From: UBA5232 sp035370405
Lineage (GTDB): Bacteria > Patescibacteriota > Dojkabacteria > SC72
NCBI GenBank assembly: GCA_035370405.1
Contig: DAOOVT010000003.1
Span: 1 to 58,486, forward strand
Direction: 5' to 3'
Length of the DNA stretch: 58,486 nt
The notes under the pieces were generated by a model. It was not told the DNA's origin. It did no database searches and saw only the letters and a list, made by a program, of their open reading frames with translations. Of the stretch, positions 16,200 to 24,639 are shown in pieces (within the stretch, counting starts at the first letter, position 1; every line of letters begins with the position of its first letter). The translations under genes and the position numbers were made by a program.

Positions 16200-17005
16200 T
16201 TTCTGAAGATTTTTGAAAAATATTTGTAGTTAATTATTCTTTTAAAATTACTAATAGATTGAAGAAATAGCAGTGACTTGCTGTCTGTGTATCTTTTAGC
16301 AATATATTGGGATTCTTTTAATGTTTTTTCAATACTAGATCCAGTTTTTGTTTCAGATGTAAATCTAAATTCAGCCAAATATTTTGGAATTAGGTGTAGC
16401 TTATATTTACTTGCAAACCTAGCCCATAGATCTTGATCCATAGCATAATGAAGGCTTTCATCAATATAACCAAATTCTTTATGTAAATCTTTCTTCCAAA
16501 ATGTTGCAGGCTGTGAGATTGGATTTTCAATTAGTAATTTCTTAAGACTAAAGTTTCTTAATTTCCTATTTTTATAGTTTGTAATATATTTTCTGATTTC
16601 TTTTCCATTTTCATCTATGATTCTACAGTACCCAGTTAGCCACATACAATCAGTATGTGCTTTGAAATATTCGGTTACTATTTTCAATGTATATTCAATA
16701 TAAAGATCGTCAGCATTAAGAAATGAAACTATATCTCCAGTAGCAATTTTAAGTCCTTTGTTTATACCATCTGATTGTCCTTTATCTTTTTCAGATAAGT
16801 ATTTGAACTCAACATTTTTACCCCATTTTCCACTTCTTACTTCTTTATCATATTTTTTTATAATATCTAGGCTATTATCACTAGAACCGCCATCTGTGAT
16901 GATATACTCTAACTCAAAATCTCCTTTTTGACTTAAAACACTTTTTATTGTTTGTTCTAAGTATTTATCTGTATTGTAGTTTGTTGTTATTATAGATACC
17001 TTCAT
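16196..17005 (-). CDS. GT2 family glycosyltransferase
   Basis: A 269-residue GT-A transferase of the WcaA/SpsA type: MKVSIITTNYNTDKYLEQTI, IITDGGSSDNSLDII, KDKGQSDGINKGL and SFLNADDLY with the D-x-D equivalent. The QPATFWKK and YAMDQDLWARFA segments match the acceptor-side region seen in colanic-acid-type transferases. It is a single gene facing away from the 17075 gene. A minus-strand TAATAT with upstream TG ends 9 bases before the ATG (17015-17020), fitting a leaderless start. The sugar transferred is unknown. Confidence 0.8.
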   Translation of the reverse strand: MKVSIITTNYNTDKYLEQTIKSVLSQKGDFELEYIITDGGSSDNSLDIIKKYDKEVRSGKWGKNVEFKYLSEKDKGQSDGINKGLKIATGDIVSFLNADDLYIEYTLKIVTEYFKAHTDCMWLTGYCRIIDENGKEIRKYITNYKNRKLRNFSLKKLLIENPISQPATFWKKDLHKEFGYIDESLHYAMDQDLWARFASKYKLHLIPKYLAEFRFTSETKTGSSIEKTLKESQYIAKRYTDSKSLLFLQSISNFKRIINYKYFSKIFRN

Positions 17006-17014
17006 ATTAGATAA

Positions 17015-17020
17015 ATATTA
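17015..17020 (-). promoter_or_regulatory. -10 box, leaderless promoter of the 17005 GT2 gene
   Basis: TAATAT with an extended TG (TGGTAATAT on the minus strand) ends 9 bases before the ATG at 17005. Confidence 0.4.
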
Positions 17021-17074
17021 CCATAATCCTTAAAAATATGTGATAATAAAATCGATACCTTATGATTGTTGTAT

Positions 17075-19021
17075 ATGCATAATATGAATATTGTAAAATA
17101 CTGGATATATCCAATTGTGTTAATCTTGTTCCTGCTAATATTTTCATTTCTTAATTTAAATGGTTCTTCAGTTGGTATGTACAACATACCATTATCTAAA
17201 TCTATTTCTGATGATCCAAATGTATTGATTGGTACACCAAGAGCCATAAGGAGCGATCAGTACTTGGTAGTAATTCCAACCATTGTTTCTCAAGATATAA
17301 ATAATGAAAAAGTTGTTAATACTGATATGGGGGAAGGTGCTAATTTAGGAACGCAAAATCTTCCATCAAGGAATTTTTTTGCAATTTTTAGACCATCATA
17401 TGTCCCTTTCTATTTTTCTAATGATACAAACTTCACATATAGCTTTGCTTGGTGGGCTGATTTTGTTCTCCTTCTCGTATCGACATATTTGTTACTTTTG
17501 GTAATTACAAAAAAGAATCTTTTCCTATCAATAATTGGATCTTTAATATTTTTGTTTGTGCCATTTTTTCAATGGTGGAATCAGGTAACGATGATAACAT
17601 GGCTATCATTTGGAATATTCTTCTTTCTCAAAGTTCTTACTTCCGATACAAAATTGAAGGCTGTTTTGTATGGATTAGGGTTATCATACTCCATTGTTGC
17701 TTTTGCCCTGCTCCTCTACCCTCCTTTTCAAGTTGCAATGGCATATATAGCGATTGCAATAGCTGTTGGTTTTGTAATTTCTGATTGGAAAAACATAAAA
17801 AAGAGGTTAAAAACTCTTATTCCAGTATTGGTTTCTGCTGTTATCCTATCATTGGCAATATTAGTACTTTACTATTTACAGTTTGAGGATGTGATTAATA
17901 TTACTATGAATACGGTGTATCCAGGGACAAGATTTATTAGTGCAGGAGGCGGTGATTTTAATCAATTGTTTGATGGATTTTACAATATTCTATTGCAAAA
18001 AGACTCAAATTCTGCTCCTTTTGGAAATCAAAGTGAATCTTCTAACTTTTTTCTTTTATTTCCTCCTATCATCATTTGGGTAATTTACAAAAATATACAG
18101 TTAAAAAAATCGAATAAGAAAATGGATTGGATTGCGATATGCCTATCTTTTGTAATTATGTTCTTTATGATTTGGTTATTTGTACCACTTCCAGATTTCA
18201 TATCGAAGTATTCCTTCCTGTACCTTATTCCTCCCACGAGGTCATTTATCGGCTTGGGCTATGGAAGTTACATACTTATGTTTTATGTTCTATCAAGGCA
18301 CAAGATATACAAATCGAATGGGTCACTGGTGGATAAAGTGATGATAGCTGTCCTTTCTTTAGGATATGGTTTCTTAACATTCAAAGTAGGAAAGAACCTA
18401 TACAATATTTCTCCTGATTTTTTCAGATCACCTACCCTAGTGAGTTTTAATGGGAAAATCTTGTTAGCTACTGTTTTTTCAGTATGCTTGGTTTATTTAT
18501 TGCTTAAAGGATTTCCTAAAGTTTTTATGATTGCATTTTTGTGTTTTAGCTTAGCATCAACTGCCTTTATTAATCCTTTGTACAAAGGATTGGATATACT
18601 AATAAATACTGATTTGGCAAAATATATCCGAGAAGTAAGTGAACAAGATGATTCAAAATGGATTGCATATGATAATAACTACCTTGCCCAATACGCATTG
18701 GCTAATAACGCAAGTATTATAAACGGAATACACTTCTATCCTCAATTTAAAATATGGAATGTGCTGGATGAAGATGGAAAATATATGGATGTTTACAATA
18801 GATACGCACATATTAATATATCGGAGTATGAAGATGGCGAAGAATACATCCGCTTACTTTACCCTGATGCTTTGGAAATTAATATCAGCCCTTGTAATGA
18901 AAAATGGCAAGAGCTTAATGTAAAGTACATTATCACATATAAAGATCTATCTTCTTATTCTTGTGTAAAACTTAAAAAAGATTTTCCACTATATGGAATC
19001 AAAATATATGACAGGGAATAA
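17075..19021 (+). CDS. Large polytopic membrane protein, GT-C-like
   Basis: A protein of about 648 residues with roughly twelve predicted helices and a C-terminal extracytoplasmic domain of about 130 residues (from about SEQDDSKWIAYDNNYLAQ). The first large loop includes RAIRSDQYLVVIPT, an acidic GT-C-like element, and RPSYVPFYF. The overall plan resembles bacterial multi-pass glycosyltransferase or YfhO-like proteins. Starts at TTG 17066, ATG 17075 or ATG 17084 are possible. A TATGAT at 17061-17066 ends 8 bases before 17075, so that start is preferred. Its 3' end stops four bases before the convergent GT gene. A role in glycan transfer is inferred from topology and neighbours. Confidence 0.55.
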   Translation: MHNMNIVKYWIYPIVLILFLLIFSFLNLNGSSVGMYNIPLSKSISDDPNVLIGTPRAIRSDQYLVVIPTIVSQDINNEKVVNTDMGEGANLGTQNLPSRNFFAIFRPSYVPFYFSNDTNFTYSFAWWADFVLLLVSTYLLLLVITKKNLFLSIIGSLIFLFVPFFQWWNQVTMITWLSFGIFFFLKVLTSDTKLKAVLYGLGLSYSIVAFALLLYPPFQVAMAYIAIAIAVGFVISDWKNIKKRLKTLIPVLVSAVILSLAILVLYYLQFEDVINITMNTVYPGTRFISAGGGDFNQLFDGFYNILLQKDSNSAPFGNQSESSNFFLLFPPIIIWVIYKNIQLKKSNKKMDWIAICLSFVIMFFMIWLFVPLPDFISKYSFLYLIPPTRSFIGLGYGSYILMFYVLSRHKIYKSNGSLVDKVMIAVLSLGYGFLTFKVGKNLYNISPDFFRSPTLVSFNGKILLATVFSVCLVYLLLKGFPKVFMIAFLCFSLASTAFINPLYKGLDILINTDLAKYIREVSEQDDSKWIAYDNNYLAQYALANNASIINGIHFYPQFKIWNVLDEDGKYMDVYNRYAHINISEYEDGEEYIRLLYPDALEINISPCNEKWQELNVKYIITYKDLSSYSCVKLKKDFPLYGIKIYDRE

Positions 19022-19025
19022 GGTC

Positions 19026-20903
19026 TTACTTTATCCTTATTCTAAAATCTTCATGTGCATACGATAAATTATCATTAAAGAATGGATCTCTTCCACCCAT
19101 ATACTCTATATACTGTGGCCATCTCTTCCTTAACTTCTCTGCATTAACTACATCGCTCTCCAGTATATCCTTGTTCTTACTATCAAGTCTAGTAACAGAT
19201 TCATAATGAATTAACTGTGCATAAGGAGTATATACATTATACAAACCTTTCTCATACAGCCTAATACCAAAATCAACATCCTGATATGCAGGATCAAACC
19301 TCTCATCAAAACCTTTCATATTTAAAAATACTTTTCTCTTTACCATTAAACAAGCTCCTGTTAAAGCAAGATAATTCCTAATATTTCCCAAAGCTCCATT
19401 ATATCCAAAACTATCTCCATCCATTAACCTATGAGAATGAGCAGCAGCACCACCAGCTCCCACTATTACACCAGCATGCTGTATCTTTCCATCAGGATAA
19501 TACAACTTAGCTCCTACACTACCAACCTCAGGCAATTGACACCACTCCAACATAGCTTCCAACCACCCATCATTCAAAACCTTAACATCATTGTTAAGTA
19601 TGAGCATATAGTCTCCATCTATCTGCTTACTAGCCCAATTATATAATTTACCAAAATGAAAAGCCTTCTCATATTTAAGTATCTTCACATTCTTCTTCCT
19701 TGATAACTCCACAAAATAATCCTTAGTACTCTCCTCCTCACTCCTGTTATCTACTACAACAATCTCATAATTATGATACTTCGTATGTGCCTCAATACTC
19801 TTTACAGCCCTCTTCAAATACTCAACCTTATCCTTCGTAGCAATAACTATACTAACCTTTGGATTATCAACAATATCAAATTTTACTCTCCAACTTCCTT
19901 CAAAAGGACCTTCAAGAACATCTCCTTTCAACTTTCTCCTCTTCAAATACCTCTCTAAAACATGCTTCTGATTCTCATATGCCCAATCCTTAGCTCCGCT
20001 ATTCGCAAGTGCAGTAGACCCAGGATACACCCTCCAATGATAAAGAATTTTTGAAATATGCATTACATTCCACTTCCCTCTAGTAACATACCTAAGTACC
20101 AAATCCCAATCCTGAGCACCTTCAGTCCCCTTCACTAACCTTCCTAACTCTTCTACAACCTCTCTCTTGTAACAAGTAATATGTGTTGTATACATCTGTG
20201 ATGTAAGAGTATGTGGTGACCAATCTGGCCAAAAAGAAGGATCAAACCTCTTTCCATCAATATCAATTTTATCAAAATCACTATACAAAAACTCTACATC
20301 CCTATTTACATTAATACTCTTTGCTAATTCCAAAAGGCAATTAGGAGATATCTCATCATCACAATCCATAAAGACAAGAAAATCACCATCTGCCATAGAT
20401 ATCGCATTATTTGAATTCTCTATTATATTTATCCCCTTAACATCTATAGTAGAAAACTTAACCCTATTACCATGTTCCCTCTCAAATTCACGCAAAAAAT
20501 CCCTCGTTCTCTCAACATCCTTAGAAGAACCATCTGAAATGCAAATCTCCCAATTATCATAAACCTGATTCACAATCGAATTAAGAGCATCTTCTAACAT
20601 CCTTTTACTCTTATTCCATACAGGAAATATAACACTAAATTTTGGCTTGTATTTCAGTCCCTCTAAATCTCTCCTCATACTCTTCTCATTGAGATACTTC
20701 CCTTCCACATTCATCATCCATTCTCCATATGAAATATTTAAAAGTCTAGAAGAATCCCCCCTACTCTTAACAAACCTAACTACCTTCTTGTAAACCCTCT
20801 TAAATGTCTCTATAACGCCCTCTTTTCTAAGAAGAGTTATAAATTGGGAAAAATATATCGGTAATCTCTTTACTATTCTTTTACACAATTCAAATACATT
20901 CAT
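19026..20903 (-). CDS. Tandem double GT2 glycosyltransferase
   Basis: A protein of about 625 residues with two GT-A domains. The first (about residues 85-300) has KFSVIFPVWNKSKRML, CISDGSSKDV and FMDCDDEISP. The second (about 350-600) has VSIVIATKDKVEYLKRAV, VVVDNRSEEEST and LILNNDVKV, then ALTGACLMVKRKVF, typical of rhamnosyl/galactofuranosyl-type GT2 enzymes. A TTG at 20918 overlapping the upstream stop is possible, but ATG at 20903 is preferred. It is the last gene of the exporter operon (GT2, Wzm-like, Wzt-like, this gene). Such two-domain enzymes often extend a repeating glycan before ABC export. The specific linkages are unknown. Confidence 0.8.
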   Translation of the reverse strand: MNVFELCKRIVKRLPIYFSQFITLLRKEGVIETFKRVYKKVVRFVKSRGDSSRLLNISYGEWMMNVEGKYLNEKSMRRDLEGLKYKPKFSVIFPVWNKSKRMLEDALNSIVNQVYDNWEICISDGSSKDVERTRDFLREFEREHGNRVKFSTIDVKGINIIENSNNAISMADGDFLVFMDCDDEISPNCLLELAKSINVNRDVEFLYSDFDKIDIDGKRFDPSFWPDWSPHTLTSQMYTTHITCYKREVVEELGRLVKGTEGAQDWDLVLRYVTRGKWNVMHISKILYHWRVYPGSTALANSGAKDWAYENQKHVLERYLKRRKLKGDVLEGPFEGSWRVKFDIVDNPKVSIVIATKDKVEYLKRAVKSIEAHTKYHNYEIVVVDNRSEEESTKDYFVELSRKKNVKILKYEKAFHFGKLYNWASKQIDGDYMLILNNDVKVLNDGWLEAMLEWCQLPEVGSVGAKLYYPDGKIQHAGVIVGAGGAAAHSHRLMDGDSFGYNGALGNIRNYLALTGACLMVKRKVFLNMKGFDERFDPAYQDVDFGIRLYEKGLYNVYTPYAQLIHYESVTRLDSKNKDILESDVVNAEKLRKRWPQYIEYMGGRDPFFNDNLSYAHEDFRIRIK

Positions 20904-20914
20904 ACACTGGAATA

Positions 20915-21649
20915 TCAAAATGTTTTACTATATTTATCAACCATTTCAACAGGATCCCCTATCTCATATGTCTTATCCTCTTTAAGCCACAACACCCTAT
21001 CAGAATACTTCTTAACAGCTTCCAATCCGTGAGAAACAAAAAGAATGGTCTTCCTCCCTACTATACTGTCAAAATAGTTAAAACACTTCTTCTGAAACTC
21101 TCCATCTCCTACAGCTAACACCTCATCAAGCACCAAAATATCAGATTTCACTTTAATAGCAATTGAAAAAGCTAATCTTACAGCCATTCCTGAAGAAAAA
21201 TTCTTAACAGAGAGATTTGCAAACTCCTTAAGCTCTGCAAATTCAAAAATCTCATCAATATACTCATCTATCTCCTTCTTAGTCAAACCAAGTATAGTAC
21301 CATTCAAATACACATTCTCCTTAGCTGTAAGCTCAGGATTAAAACCTACTCCAAGCTCTAAAAATGGAACAAGCTTCCCATTCACAACAACCTGCCCACT
21401 GTCTGGAATATATATCCCAGATACAATCTTAAGAAGTGTAGACTTCCCTGCTCCATTTGGTCCTATCACACTAAAAAATTCATTCTTCTTAACATCAAAA
21501 GAAAGATCCTTAAGAGCTTGAAATTCTATGTACTTTGTTCTATGAAAGGGATTTACAAATCTCTCCTGCAAAGTATCCTTCTTCCCATTAACAGGAATTA
21601 CAAACTTCTTATTTATGTTTTTTAAGCTTACAGCTATATTATCTTCCAT
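20915..21649 (-). CDS. wzt: Polysaccharide ABC exporter, ATP-binding subunit (Wzt/TagH type)
   Basis: A 244-residue ATPase with Walker A GPNGAGKSTLL, signature VKNFSSGMAVRLAFS, Walker B ILVLDEVLAVGD and switch FVSHGLEAV. The N-terminal segment (LQERFVNPFHRTK before the first strand) is typical of Wzt/TagH/KpsT-like polysaccharide exporters. It lacks the C-terminal carbohydrate-binding domain that many Wzt proteins use to recognise a capped glycan end, so recognition may be KpsT/TagH-like. The permease gene ends one base upstream. The pair would move an undecaprenyl-linked polysaccharide across the cytoplasmic membrane. Confidence 0.85.
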   Translation of the reverse strand: MEDNIAVSLKNINKKFVIPVNGKKDTLQERFVNPFHRTKYIEFQALKDLSFDVKKNEFFSVIGPNGAGKSTLLKIVSGIYIPDSGQVVVNGKLVPFLELGVGFNPELTAKENVYLNGTILGLTKKEIDEYIDEIFEFAELKEFANLSVKNFSSGMAVRLAFSIAIKVKSDILVLDEVLAVGDGEFQKKCFNYFDSIVGRKTILFVSHGLEAVKKYSDRVLWLKEDKTYEIGDPVEMVDKYSKTF

Positions 21650-21650
21650 A

Positions 21651-22424
21651 TTAAAAATGTTCTGCTATCTTTAAAATATGCTTATCAAAATATGATTTCC
21701 CTATAAAGACGAGAATCACAGAAAAAGCCAAAGATGCCAATACAAACTTCAAATGAGTAATCTCTCCATATATCAAAGCATTCCTTACAGCCTGTATAAA
21801 CACAGCAAGAGGATTATATGAAATTATGAACCTATATTTCTCAGGAACCATTTCAACTGGGAAAAACACTGCAGAAGCATAAAACAAAAGTTGCAAAACA
21901 AGCTCAGATATATGTGTAAGATCCCTAACATATACTCTCCATATACTTGTAAAAAAAGAAATACCATACATACCCAAAAACATAACAAAACATATTAACA
22001 GAACATATGCCAAACAGTTAGGTAAATATTTAATATCAAGAGCAATACCAATACCCCCTATGATACAAAAATTTATTATGAAGTTTATCAATGCCATAGT
22101 TAATGCACTTATAACTACAATACTCCTCTTAAAATTGATCTTAACTATTAGATCTGCCCTATCCATTATTGAATTCATTCCCCAAGTAAAGCCCTCATTG
22201 AAGAATGTATAAATTATGAGACCTGATAAAAGATATACAGCATACTGTTTTGATGTTAGTCCTCCTGCAGCTCCTGCTGTAGCTGAGAAAATCACAAAAA
22301 GTATTAGGAACATGAAAAAAGGTTTAAGTAAAACCCACAGGAATCCTAAGATGGAGCCTTTGTATCTCATCTTAAATATTGTTTTAACGAGTTGTTTGTA
22401 TAGGTCTATATCGTTTTGTGTCAT
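21651..22424 (-). CDS. wzm: Polysaccharide ABC exporter, permease subunit (Wzm/TagG type)
   Basis: A 257-residue ABC-2 membrane subunit with about six helices and the family start MTQNDIDLYKQLVKTIFK. SILGFLWVLLKPFFMFLI precedes the first helix, and YNPLAVFIQAVRNALIYGE lies near the end; both are common in Wzm/TagG proteins. A longer frame runs to 22490 but would overlap the upstream GT2 gene by 70 bases. The ATG at 22422-22424 forms an ATGA overlap with that gene's stop and is clearly better. It pairs with the adjacent ATPase to export surface glycan. Confidence 0.85.
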   Translation of the reverse strand: MTQNDIDLYKQLVKTIFKMRYKGSILGFLWVLLKPFFMFLILFVIFSATAGAAGGLTSKQYAVYLLSGLIIYTFFNEGFTWGMNSIMDRADLIVKINFKRSIVVISALTMALINFIINFCIIGGIGIALDIKYLPNCLAYVLLICFVMFLGMYGISFFTSIWRVYVRDLTHISELVLQLLFYASAVFFPVEMVPEKYRFIISYNPLAVFIQAVRNALIYGEITHLKFVLASLAFSVILVFIGKSYFDKHILKIAEHF

Positions 22425-23272
22425 TGTCTTGTTTTTAGAAACTCCTTCAAATTCATTTTTTTGGAAAATACTACTTTCCAAATTGACCAATTAAAAAGAT
22501 ACCAGATTGTCTCTCTAATTGCTACCCATAATCCAAGTCTAGATTTAATACTAAAAAATCTATTCTTTGCATTCATAATATTCCTCCTTCTAACACCTAA
22601 TTTCTTTGAAGAAGCCATATGATCATGGAAAACTCTAGACTTACCACAATACATCACCTTGTATCCAAGGTCTCTAATTCTCAAAGACAAATCTATATCT
22701 TCATAGTAAAGGAACATTTTTGGATTAAATCCTCCTGCTCTTTCAAAAACATTCCTCCTTACTAAAAATGCACCTCCCATCAAAGCATCAACCTCCTCAA
22801 TTACATCATACTTAGAATTATCTTCCTCTCTATCATACCTATCATATGCCATGAAGTGCTTGTCTACCTTTATTCCTGCTGAGTTTACAATATATTTTCC
22901 ATTCTTTTTTTTAGAATACAAAACCTTAGGTCCTACAGCACCAACCTTCGCATCACTTTCCAAAACCTTTACAAGCTCCTTCAACCAATCCTTTGGAACT
23001 GAAACATCATTATTTAGAAATAGGTATGCATCATAATCAGGGTATGTTCTTACCCCCAAATTATTACCTTTTCCAAACCCTAGGTTCTCACCACTTTCAA
23101 CAACTCTTACACTTGGGAAATTCTTCTTGAGATACTCTACACTACCATCTGACGAATCATTATCAACTACAACAATATCAAAATCATTATAATCTGTATT
23201 AACTACTGAAGGAAGATTCTTTGCAAGAAGGTATTTACCATTGTAATTTACGATTACTATCAAAATTCTCAT
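22421..23272 (-). CDS. GT2 rhamnosyltransferase-like protein (WbbL type)
   Basis: This 283-residue GT-A transferase has MRILIVIVNYNGKYLLAKNL, IVVVDNDSSDGSVEYL, GFGKGNNLG and LFLNNDVSVP (metal motif). ALMGGAFLVRRNVFERAGGF and LYYEDIDLSLRIRDLGY complete the WbbL/GumH-like rhamnosyltransferase pattern. It heads the exporter operon. A TATAAT six bases before the ATG gives it its own leaderless promoter. With rmlB and rmlA in the same locus, dTDP-rhamnose is a plausible donor, but that is inference. Confidence 0.8.
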   Translation of the reverse strand: MRILIVIVNYNGKYLLAKNLPSVVNTDYNDFDIVVVDNDSSDGSVEYLKKNFPSVRVVESGENLGFGKGNNLGVRTYPDYDAYLFLNNDVSVPKDWLKELVKVLESDAKVGAVGPKVLYSKKKNGKYIVNSAGIKVDKHFMAYDRYDREEDNSKYDVIEEVDALMGGAFLVRRNVFERAGGFNPKMFLYYEDIDLSLRIRDLGYKVMYCGKSRVFHDHMASSKKLGVRRRNIMNAKNRFFSIKSRLGLWVAIRETIWYLFNWSIWKVVFSKKMNLKEFLKTRQ

Positions 23273-23278
23273 TTGCCG

Positions 23279-23284
23279 ATTATA
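23279..23284 (-). promoter_or_regulatory. -10 box of the exporter operon (leaderless)
   Basis: A perfect TATAAT on the minus strand ends 6 bases before the ATG at 23272. It drives the GT2-wzm-wzt-GT2 unit. Confidence 0.6.
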
Positions 23285-23313
23285 TAGGAATAGAAATGGA
23301 GATACAATATAAA

Positions 23314-23390
23314 TGGTGGACCTGAGGGGATTCGAACCCCTTACCCCATCGCTGCCAGCGATGTGCTCTAACCAAGTGAGCTACAGGCCC
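23314..23390 (-). tRNA. tRNA-Ala (anticodon GGC)
   Basis: The minus strand folds as a standard cloverleaf. The acceptor pairs GGGCCTG with CAGGTCC (one G-U), the D arm is GCTC/GAGC, and the anticodon stem CATCG/CGATG has loop CTGGCAG (anticodon GGC). The T arm is AGGGG-TTCGAAT-CCCCT, with discriminator A and an encoded CCA. It reads the GCC and GCU alanine codons. Confidence 0.95.
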
Positions 23391-23410
23391 TTGGCATGGG
23401 CGTAAGTATA

Positions 23411-24154
23411 CTACTTAACTATGAAAAAAGATATTGTATTCATACCAAAGTTAACCTCTTCAACTCTTTTTATATTCTCCAATTCAAGCTTCGCTATATC
23501 ATACCTCTTCGGATGTTTTAGAATTAAAGCACCCTTAAACCTCTTCGTATCTTGATTTGCAACTCCAGGAAGAAGCTCTGATGCCATATTTATAATATTC
23601 TGCATCTTTTGAACTCTCTTGGTATTAAATAGCTTGTATGGTGGATCTATAAATATAATATCAAAAGTCTTTCTTTGATCCTCAGGCTCATTTATAGCTG
23701 TGTATAAATACTCCTCTACTTTCTCTCTAACAACAGTAGACTCTGGGAGAAAACCCGTATGTGCGACATTCTTCTTAATAATTAAATCGGCATTTTTTGA
23801 GGCATCAACAAATGTTACACTCTTCGCACCTCTTGAAAGAGCCTCTAATCCAAAAGAACCTGCACCAGCATACAAATCTAACACATTTTTGTTAAAAATA
23901 TCCTCTCTTAATATATCAAAAACTCTAATCTTCATCCTATCTGTCATAGGTCTTGTAGCTCTTGGAATCTCAATATTGAAATTCTTTGCCTTACCAGCAG
24001 TTATTCTTACAGTTGCCCTAATAGTAGGCTCTTTGCTCTGAAGTTTCTCCTTTAAAAATGCATCCTCTCTCCTCTCAAAATCTTCAGGAGTTTCTACTTT
24101 CCATTTATTTTTTTCTTTTCTTAATTTTTTGAAAGAATCTTGTTTTAAACTCAT
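23411..24154 (-). CDS. rsmD: RsmD-like 16S rRNA (guanine-N2) methyltransferase
   Basis: A protein of 247 residues that would methylate G966 of 16S rRNA. After a charged N-terminal extension of about 45 residues comes RITAGKAKNFNIEIP and RATRPMTDRMKIRVFDIL, the RsmD signature. LDLYAGAGSFGLEALSRGA follows as the SAM-binding motif, then FIDPPYKLF, the catalytic DPPY motif. The longest frame begins at GTG 24169. TATAAT lies at 24161-24166, 6 bases before ATG 24154, so the shorter start is chosen. The gene follows the SpoU methylase on the same strand but has its own promoter. The N-terminal extension is longer than in E. coli RsmD. Confidence 0.85.
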   Translation of the reverse strand: MSLKQDSFKKLRKEKNKWKVETPEDFERREDAFLKEKLQSKEPTIRATVRITAGKAKNFNIEIPRATRPMTDRMKIRVFDILREDIFNKNVLDLYAGAGSFGLEALSRGAKSVTFVDASKNADLIIKKNVAHTGFLPESTVVREKVEEYLYTAINEPEDQRKTFDIIFIDPPYKLFNTKRVQKMQNIINMASELLPGVANQDTKRFKGALILKHPKRYDIAKLELENIKRVEEVNFGMNTISFFIVK

Positions 24155-24160
24155 TCGCTG

Positions 24161-24166
24161 ATTATA
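24161..24166 (-). promoter_or_regulatory. -10 box of rsmD (leaderless, extended)
   Basis: TGGTGTATAAT on the minus strand; TATAAT ends 6 bases before ATG 24154. This box falls inside the longer GTG-start frame and decides the start. Confidence 0.6.
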
Positions 24167-24174
24167 CACCAGAA

Positions 24175-24636
24175 TTAATCAACATTTCTTGTTACCTCAT
24201 ACAAAATAGCAGTTGCACAATTAGCAACATTCAGTGATTCTTTTTTCCCCCTCATTGGTATACAAATTATCTTATCTGAGTTTTGCAATATATCTTCCCC
24301 TATTCCTGTCTTCTCATGCCCAAATATGAGAGCGACTTTCTGGGGATATCTAATCTTCTGAAAATTCTCTGCATCTTTTGAAATTTCTACCGAATATATT
24401 GGAATATCTTGTTTTCTAATCTCTTCTAAAGCCTCTTGAGTTGTATCATAGTGCTGAGATGAAACCATATGAGTTGCTCCAAGAGCTGTTTTTTCCAACT
24501 TAGGATTCCCGACATCTGCAGTTATTCCACACAAATATATCTTCTTAACACAACCAGCTCCATCAGCAGATCTAAAAATACTTCCAACATTAAAACATGA
24601 CCTTATATTATCCAATACAATATGTATCTCCATCAT
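24175..24636 (-). CDS. SpoU/TrmH family RNA 2'-O-methyltransferase
   Basis: A 153-residue SPOUT methyltransferase with the knot-fold motifs NIRSCFNVGSIFRSADGAG (motif 1 with the catalytic Arg), ALIFGHEKTGIGEDIL (motif 2) and CIPMRGKKESLNVANCATA (motif 3). The length fits TrmL-like tRNA methylases without an extra RNA-binding domain. Two ATGs are adjacent (24636, 24633). The gene starts three bases after recG and is probably cotranscribed. Target could be tRNA position 34 or an rRNA ribose; the sequence does not say which. Confidence 0.85.
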   Translation of the reverse strand: MMEIHIVLDNIRSCFNVGSIFRSADGAGCVKKIYLCGITADVGNPKLEKTALGATHMVSSQHYDTTQEALEEIRKQDIPIYSVEISKDAENFQKIRYPQKVALIFGHEKTGIGEDILQNSDKIICIPMRGKKESLNVANCATAILYEVTRNVD

Positions 24637-24639
24637 TCT

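Noticed and set aside
20915..21649. Wzt-like ATPase as a truncated gene
   Set aside because: It lacks the C-terminal glycan-binding domain but ends cleanly next to the following gene, and KpsT/TagH-type exporters of this length are normal.
22425..22490. 22-residue N-terminal extension of the Wzm-like permease
   Set aside because: It would overlap the preceding GT2 gene by 70 bases; ATG 22424 gives a clean ATGA junction and the usual family start.
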